Shown piece by piece: positions 58,465-64,000 of a stretch of DNA of 64,000 nucleotides. Origin of the DNA: Fasciola hepatica (taxonomy: Eukaryota > Platyhelminthes > Trematoda > Plagiorchiida > Fasciolidae); NCBI GenBank assembly GCA_948099385.1, contig CANUEZ040000029.1, forward strand, positions 3,503,501-3,567,500, read 5' to 3'. A program made the position numbers and the translations under genes. The first letter of the stretch is position 1. Each line of letters opens with the position of its first letter. The notes beneath the pieces are model-generated. The model did not search any database, was not told the DNA's origin, and saw only the letters and a list, made by a program, of their open reading frames with translations.

Positions 58465-59079
58465 GCATTCATCCCTTGACACAGGAAAAGGCATGAAAAA
58501 CCTAACGAGTGTACTTGGCCACGAACAGCTTGTTAAGGCTCCTAAGTTGGGTCCAACAGACTCTGTACTGAACGGTTAGGTGCACTGGCAGATATGGCTC
58601 GATTTTGGAATAACTGGAGCTCTCGAACTTGCAAGCTTCATCGATTCGATATCACCTCTTTACTTACTATTTTTGTACTATTATCTTTTGTCGATTGGGG
58701 TTTCCACCGAAAAAAAGCAACCACAGTCCTCGCATGGAAAATGGTTGTGTGATTTGAACTGAATTAAATCAATCTGTCAAACGGATTGGCGTACCAGGGG
58801 GCCAAATTACGAGGCCTTATTCCCAGCTACGGTGTAAGGTGGAGGAATATCACCGGTAGTTCTTATCCTTATCAACATCTTGAATCGGTGGGCAGAAGAG
58901 CAAGCCCATCTGATCACTGTCTTTCTCATTGTGTTCCACGTTGAATTGGAAGGTATGAATAAACTAGACTGAAGAGGAGTGGACCTACACAGGTAGGAAA
59001 GGAAAGAATGTCCTAGTAGCTAACACTTGAGAGGCACATTATAACTGTACAAACAAAAATGGATCAATCATTCTCATTT
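57782..59079. other. LINE 3' flank and unassigned DNA with (TA)n
   Basis: Directly after the LINE stop codon, so the first several hundred bases are probably its 3' UTR. It includes a B-box-like GGATCGAGTCCCGCC at 57978-57992 and the (TA)n at 58423-58463. No coding signature. Confidence 0.35.
58423..58463. repeat. (TA)n microsatellite, 41 bp
   Basis: An uninterrupted AT dinucleotide run, preceded by ATGTATATACAC. On the minus strand it encodes a meaningless Tyr-Ile repeat inside a long frame. Confidence 0.95.
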
Positions 59080-59533
59080 GACGTAGAGTGACGACACGAT
59101 CACCAATGTTCTAAGTTCTCTGCCACGTCCTTCAGGTTCTCCAGTCAACTGGTTGAGGTATCTTTCGAAACCAAACAACGAACAAGTGAGGAAATTACGA
59201 TTCCTAGGTTAGTCGTTTATTTTCTCACTCCCCTTTTCCAAGTCAACTGCTGACCTCCACGTGGTTTATTTCACTCCCTGGGGGCAAAGGAAATCAGGAA
59301 GCGATGCAGTGGACGTGTGATTGCCACAAGTAGCGCCAGCCCTAGCAAACTAAGCCTACTAAGCTGGTTAAGCTGTGGTATAGAACTCCCTGAAGTGGAC
59401 ACCAGTACTCGATTTCTGACCTCAGTACTGCTTACTCGGTCATTCCATCTAATCTTAGCAATACCGCGCAAGGATCGGTGGTCGGAAAGCTCGAGGCGAC
59501 AAATATCCTCAACGAGCAGACCCCAAGACTCGC
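59080..59533 (-). pseudogene. RTE-type LINE C-terminus (minus strand)
   Basis: The minus strand from 59533 reads 'ESWGLLVEDICRLELSDHRS' then 'LRGIAKIRWNDRVSSTEVRN', then 'LNQLSRLSLLGLAL' and 'FAPRE', and after one stop 'KPRGGQQLTWKRGVRK'. It finishes with 'WLENLKDVAEN' type sequence near 59120-59150. This is the characteristic C-terminus of RTE-type LINEs of flukes, after the RT. The upstream RT part of the same element is at 63055-64000, and copy B of another LINE lies exactly in between. Confidence 0.8.
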
Positions 59534-60502
59534 CCATTACTATTCCTTATTTATATCAATGACATTTTCTCTTCTATTCGACACGGCACTCCTTTCTTCT
59601 TTGCCGACGATATAAAAATAGTGTACTCTTTCCTCCCTAGTGACCTATCCGTGACTCTGTGCAACATATCACATGACTTACTCGTTCTCCAAACTTGGTG
59701 TGTCTCGTGGTTTATGAAAGTCTCTGCGGAGAAAAGCTTCCTCCTACCATACAAGTGCACCGTACCACCCGGCCAAATTTGTCTGGACGGCCTGCCCATC
59801 CCCATACATCCCATGGTTACCGATCTTGGCGTGCGCTACTCTTGTTCCTTTAACTTCTCAGAACAGGCATCGTTCCAAATCGCTAAGGCTAAGCGAACCC
59901 TAGGCCTGATCAATCGGTGTTACTTAATACCGGTCAGTCGCCTCTCCATGTATCTCTCACGTGTAAGACTGCTCCTAGAATATTGCCCCATTACCTCCAG
60001 CCTCTGGCCAAGTTTCTCTATTGTATTTCTTGATAACGTTCAGCGTACTTTCACCAAAAGGCTGTTGGGCGTATCCCTAGCCCTAACATACCGCCAGCGC
60101 TGTGAGCTCCTACAAACTGAGCCTCTATGGATTCGTTGCATGAGGCTCAATCTGATTTTCCTCTTTAAGTTAATCCATAACCTGGCCTACACCTCGTATC
60201 CCATCTCATTCGCTGCCCTCTGCTCCTACCCGATCCGACACCGTGCCTTCTCTCTCACTGTCCCTCATTCTAATATCTGTCTGAAGTCCCGATTCTTCCT
60301 GTCAGCCTATTCAAAAATCTGGAATACGCTGCTTCTTAGCTTACGCAAGGCCTCCTCAATGTTCACTTTTAGGCGCACACTTTTGTTATACTTACCAGTC
60401 CTCAATGCTATACTGCTCACCAATAGGCTCGTCTCCGCCGACCTGGCCTTTGAAAAAGGCCTCACACTGCAACTCTACTACCTCTGCGCCATAGGCCACT
60501 AG
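59534..60502 (+). CDS. LINE ORF2 C-terminal fragment, reverse transcriptase, intact frame
   Basis: 322 codons without a stop, but with no start codon of its own, because the element is truncated. It begins with 'PLLFLIYINDIF' (the strand after the QGS box) and has the catalytic box 'FFADDIKIV' at about 59594-59620 with both aspartates, so this part of the RT is undamaged. The C-terminal half follows the CR1/Jockey pattern: 'TDLGVRYS', 'AKAKRTLGLINRCY', 'VRLLLEYCPI', 'LDNVQRTFTKRLLGVS', 'LRLNLIFLFKLIHN', 'SAYSKIWNTLLLS'. It acts, in a full element, at target-primed reverse transcription in the nucleus. Frame integrity suggests this is among the younger LINE copies here. Confidence 0.85.
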   Translation, partial: PLLFLIYINDIFSSIRHGTPFFFADDIKIVYSFLPSDLSVTLCNISHDLLVLQTWCVSWFMKVSAEKSFLLPYKCTVPPGQICLDGLPIPIHPMVTDLGVRYSCSFNFSEQASFQIAKAKRTLGLINRCYLIPVSRLSMYLSRVRLLLEYCPITSSLWPSFSIVFLDNVQRTFTKRLLGVSLALTYRQRCELLQTEPLWIRCMRLNLIFLFKLIHNLAYTSYPISFAALCSYPIRHRAFSLTVPHSNICLKSRFFLSAYSKIWNTLLLSLRKASSMFTFRRTLLLYLPVLNAILLTNRLVSADLAFEKGLTLQLYYLCAIGH

Positions 60503-62323
60503 GTACACCCCGCGAACTAAGGTCGTTGCCTTCACTGATCCATAGCGAACCTACCTCCTGCCATCATAAGATAACCCTATTGCTCACCTGCGTTCATCTC
60601 TTATCCATCATATTCACGTTTTTCTCCTCAGTATCCGTTGATTCTCAGCTGGGGCACACACAGACTGCGCTTCTCTATCCCTTTTCCCTTTCTAGTGATC
60701 CTCAGTGCCGGCCAACCACTTCGGGCACCGTACTTACCATCTCCCTGGCGGGTGCGCCTAGATAATATTACTACACGGTCGTCTACCACTCGCCGTTTCC
60801 GTCGGCTACCCTGTCCATGGTCTTACGTCTTGGTCAATTGTTCTTGGTTCACGCACCCCCTTCGCGGTCGTTTTGTCCCCCGTACAATTATCCATGAACA
60901 CTCGTGCCACTCCCAACAGTGCGGGGCGCGGTCAGATCCACCGCTATGGCCGGCGCACATCGGGCGTGCAGGCAGTCTGCAACGATGTGCGAGCGCAACT
61001 AGACTGGTGGATCACACCTCCTGCGTTCACTTCACGAAGTGTTTTTCAGGTTGGGTGTCCAGCGCACAGCCAGTCCCACCCACTAGCACTGGTTGCAGAT
61101 GGCATGCTCTAACTTTTCTTGGACTACCAAATCCAATGCTGTCGGTTGAGAATTGCATACTCCTCATCCTTTTTCCGCCACAGCTTGTTCACCTATTGAT
61201 CCTATCATCTGTTTCCACTTCCCATTTTTGTCGCTCTACCACGGTATGCACACCTACCCGTTTTGTCCTTCCTCCTATCGCCTCTCTCTCTACATCAACT
61301 TTCACTGCATTGAGTCACTATCGTTCTAGCCACTCTTCTCTGTCGACGCTCGCCAATAACTCTTTTCCCACCTGCCGTCATTGCTGGCTTCTATCATCTG
61401 TGCGCTTGGTGTTACCCTCTGCTCAGAACGCTCATTGATAGCTTCCTTAAACTTGTCGTTCTGTTAAATCCCTCCTCATGCCCACTGCCATGATGCACCA
61501 ATCGCACCCACACTCATGACCAATCCGCATATTAGAACTTGCCGCTCCAAACTTGGCATCTTTTACAGTCGTATTTATTATCTAATCACCACCACCATAT
61601 CTTCCTCACTTGGCTCCGCGATTCGTCTGTGGTTCTTTCCAGTGTCCTGATTAGTCTGCACCAGTTCAATTGTCTGCGGGCACACAGCTCTCCAGCTTTA
61701 TTGCCCCAACTCCGTTGTGCATTCATTTTTTGTGGCCTTTTTGTTCTATTACCGGTTCACTTATCTCGGGGCCTCCCGCTTCCTTGTCCGCCTCCTTCGT
61801 GTTTCATCTGCAGTAAAATGATCTGATTGGTGATTTCTTACCTGTGTCTCCTCGGTCATTGCTTTCATCCCTTGATCCGCTTATTGCTCGCAATAGGCAT
61901 TTTTCTGTACCTTCCAGTGTGGTCCGCTTTTCCATGTTCCACCATTGTAATGACAACGTTACGCCACGGTGTTCTTTTACAGTTCCAAATTGTTTGACCT
62001 GTCACAACCCGATTCCTCTGGTCCGTCACTACATTTCGCACCTGCATTGATCAAATAATTAGACCCATTATTACCTATTTTCCTTGATCCTGTCTTTCAT
62101 CTTCACCCTTCCATGAACTGCTCCCCACAGTCTTCATCACTTCTGTGCTTCCGATTTCTATTTTTCTCTCCGTTGGGCTGCCATGTGCACTTGTCATGAA
62201 GTCAATCCACCACGAAATTCCAAAGGTAATTCTACAACCAATTGATCTAACATTACCTACTCCTCTTAATGACTGATAATTTCTTTCTAGGACCCCATGG
62301 TTATTGCTCCTGCTTCTCTTATA

Positions 62324-62388
<65 letters not shown>

Positions 62389-63040
62389 CTTACGCATATA
62401 TATCTATTTGCACGCGCTCTGCATCTTGCAGTTCCTCACCGGCCATTTCTCTTGCTACCATCCCAATGACCGTCATCATAGGCATCCATCAACTCGACAT
62501 CTGTGCCTCACATCTACAGTATCCAATCCTTCCAAATCTTTTCTGTCATCTGATCATCCCTCTACGTCTTGCACTGCTCGCTGCCTGTTTTACGGTGAGT
62601 TTTGTGTCCTGTCCGCCGACAATCCACTGCAAAGTAAAAATGCTTCATTGATATCTAATCCACTGCAGTGCACCTCACCTTTTTCTCCATCGTTCTTCGC
62701 TACTGCAGTTCCTTATACAGATTTCCAGTCTTTCTCATGTTTACCAGTCGGCCTCCATATGTAATTACCCAGACCAGCCATTCAGTTCATCTTAGCTTGA
62801 CTTTCAAACTCACCGGGCGTCCATTCAACTCCGCTCTTGAGCTCACTTAAACTCCACACGATCTCTATGGTGTGCATACGTTTATCCTAATTTCATCCTA
62901 CCTTATTCCCCCTTCTGAGCCGTTTTATCCAATATTTCCATGACAGTTTCCATATTTCTATGAATTATATCTGTCCATTTCATCATTCGTATCAACAAGA
63001 TCATGCATATAGCATGATTCGGGCGTTTCCGAAATAAACC
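60503..63040 (+). repeat. Pyrimidine-rich 3' region of LINE copy B
   Basis: About 2.5 kb of C/T-rich sequence between the stop codon and the tail. It is found also in copies A and C, which makes it a real part of the element. Stop-free plus-strand frames (for example 60638-61438, 266 codons) are not preserved between copies as proteins and are attributed to composition. The stretch 60910-61110 is the best preserved piece in all three copies. Confidence 0.7.
62326..62387. repeat. (TA)n microsatellite, 62 bp
   Basis: A pure TA run within the 3' region of LINE copy B. Copy A has a short AT-rich patch near 2000 at the corresponding place. Confidence 0.95.
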
Positions 63041-63054
63041 ATTATTATTATTAA
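63000..63054 (+). repeat. LINE copy B terminal hairpin and (ATT)n tail
   Basis: ATCATGC-ATATA-GCATGAT (63000-63018) forms a 7-bp stem. It is followed by TTCGGGCGTTTCCGAAATAAACC and the tail ATTATTATTATTAA. The same arrangement is seen at 1362-1411 and 23753-23813 on the other strand. Confidence 0.7.
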
Positions 63055-64000
63055 TAAAACTGAAAGCACCGCTGCACAGTATAAACGACCTTCCGGCTCC
63101 ACTGAAATATCAAGTCGGAGCCACAAGTGCTTCAGTCCAGCTTATCCCCCAGCCTTGGATATACGTGATTTCACCTCTGATACGGTACTTCCATCGGTCT
63201 TCCCGCTGCTGCCGAGGTAAGTCAAAAGGTCAACAGTTGTTGGTTCCTCCACATCGATCGTCAAGCTTGGAATCGTTGATGTCCGGTCTTGCAACAACAC
63301 TCTACACTTTGGAGGTACAAAGCGCATGCCGAATGGAGCTAAAGCTCTTTCGAGTCTATCTAGTGCACTTCGAGCATGCTCCGTGCATTCAAACAAGCAG
63401 ACAACATCATCCGCGTAATCTACGTCACACAACTTTTCACTATTTCCTAGTTTGACGCCCACATCCTGAAGGTTTTCCGAGGCATTCTCTATTATGCCAC
63501 CCTTGAGGAAGTTGAACAGGAATGGAGAAATGGGGTATCCCTGTCGAGCACCGCTCGTCTATTCGAATGGAACGGATAGTTCGCCGTAAACCCTTAAGCG
63601 GCCAAAAGCATGAGAGTACAACGAATTGGGTAGATCCTTGAAACTCTGAGGCATACCCTTCTGGTGAGAGGCAATAAGTAGCGCCTTCTGGCCAAACGAA
63701 TCGACCTCACCTTTCATATCGAGTAAAACCGTTATTGTTGGTCAACTGTGTGCATGACACATCTCAAATAACTGAAAAGGAGTAAAAACCTGATCGATGG
63801 TTCCTCGACTCAAGGGGATTCCGGCTCGTGGTCCTCGGGCATTCCTCTTGCGAGCCGGAGTAAGAAGACGCTGCGAAACCGAGGTTGATAACCCGGTAAC
63901 TATCGAAGTGAAGCTAATCCCACGATGATTACCACAGTCACTGCGTATTCCCTTCTTGAAGATGGGAACAATCGATGACTCACTCCATATTAACGGAATA
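63055..64000 (-). pseudogene. RTE-type LINE reverse transcriptase (minus strand), cut by the window edge
   Basis: The minus strand from the window end reads 'SSIVPIFKKGIRSDCGNHRG' (63925-63985), the RTE 'WG-S-IVPIFKKG-R--C-N-RGIS' start. Then come 'PTITVLLDMKGEVDS' near 63720 (first Asp block), 'ARQGYPISPFLFNFLKGG' near 63495-63550, and 'LCDVDYADDVVCLFE' near 63390-63435 with the catalytic YADD intact. 'GMRFVPPKCRVLLQD' and 'VDLLTYLGSSG' follow at 63180-63330. It breaks off after 'EGRLYCAAVLSVL' at about 63058, where LINE copy B was inserted; the C-terminus continues at 59533. A few stops and frameshifts are present. Confidence 0.85.

Larger units (their letters stand above)
59534..63054 (+). 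mobile_element. LINE copy B: 5'-truncated CR1/Jockey-type LINE inserted in an RTE LINE
   Basis: A 3,521-bp insertion. It starts in mid-RT ('PLLFLIYINDIF') at 59534, continues through an intact C-terminal frame to 60502, a C/T-rich 3' region of about 2.5 kb with a 62-bp TA repeat, and a terminal hairpin, and ends in an (ATT)n tail at 63041-63054. 5' truncation plus a simple 3' tail is the hallmark of target-primed LINE insertion. Both flanks read as one RTE element on the other strand. The 3' region is homologous to copies A (1362-3357, 8056-8790) and C (45.4-47.2 kb). Confidence 0.8.

Noticed and set aside
58060..58494. 144-codon minus-strand frame with Tyr-Ile repeats
   Set aside because: It is driven by the (TA)n microsatellite and has no conserved motif.
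59460..59485. Plus-strand 'AQGSVVG' resembling the LINE RT box just before 'PLLFLIYIND'
   Set aside because: At first it looked like one RT with a 47-base insertion, but the minus strand here encodes a long, well-matched RTE C-terminus that continues far beyond. The box-like reading is therefore coincidence or antisense.
1..64000. CRISPR arrays, prokaryotic operons, riboswitches, rRNA
   Set aside because: None of their signatures are present, and the retroelement content shows that the DNA is eukaryotic.

Overview
This is eukaryotic repeat DNA. It has no operons, ribosome-binding sites or dense open frames, and nothing in it can be recognised as a host gene. It is a graveyard of retroelements from five groups: BEL/Pao, Ty3/gypsy, Penelope-like (PLE), RTE-type LINEs and CR1/Jockey-type LINEs. 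That mix, together with a Ty3 element that has a tRNA-Trp-like primer site and a 4-bp target duplication (as in the CsRn1 family of flukes), suggests a flatworm, most likely a digenean trematode. The species assignment is inference only.

Region 1-10.5 kb is a three-level nest. A degenerate BEL/Pao pol on the + strand (RT/RNase H at about 260-1361, integrase at about 9380-10467) is split by a 5'-truncated LINE on the - strand (3' tail at 1362, running to about 9150). That LINE is itself split by a nearly intact, young CsRn1-like Ty3 element (3358-8051) with 441-bp LTRs, a gag frame, a long pol frame and ATAA target duplications. Pol carries two in-frame stops. Downstream of them its frame stays open through the whole 3' LTR.

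Region 10.5-34 kb: unassigned DNA; a second, old Ty3 element with recognisable diverged LTRs (13539-17738); a scrap of LINE C-terminus (18.3 kb); a LINE-type 3' tail with hairpin (23.75 kb); a LINE endonuclease/RT fragment (27.3-29.06 kb); a Ty3 protease fragment on the - strand (29.5-29.96 kb); and a Penelope-like element with RT and GIY-YIG endonuclease on the - strand (31.8-33.5 kb), flanked by inverted copies of a ~120-bp repeat.

Region 34-58 kb: long unassigned stretches with LINE fragments on both strands (39.3-41.6 kb -, 44.87-45.1 kb +, 50.1-50.35 kb -, 51.45-53.84 kb +, 56.3-57.8 kb +), another copy of the pyrimidine-rich LINE 3' region (45.4-47.2 kb), and a second BEL/Pao protease-RT fragment (48.7-50.0 kb).

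Region 59-64 kb is another nest. An RTE-type LINE on the - strand (about 59080-59533 and 63055-64000) is split by a 3.52-kb, 5'-truncated CR1/Jockey-type LINE on the + strand (59534-63054). The inserted LINE keeps an intact 322-codon C-terminal RT frame, a ~2.5-kb pyrimidine-rich 3' region, a terminal hairpin and an (ATT)n tail. It is the same family as the LINE broken by the Ty3 element at 3.4-8.1 kb, so the two copies can be compared directly.

The elements do not cooperate as a pathway. What the window shows is insertion order: BEL/Pao and RTE are oldest, the pyrimidine-rich LINE family landed in both, and the CsRn1-like element is the latest arrival. All domain calls come from reading translations by eye against remembered family patterns; no database search was possible.
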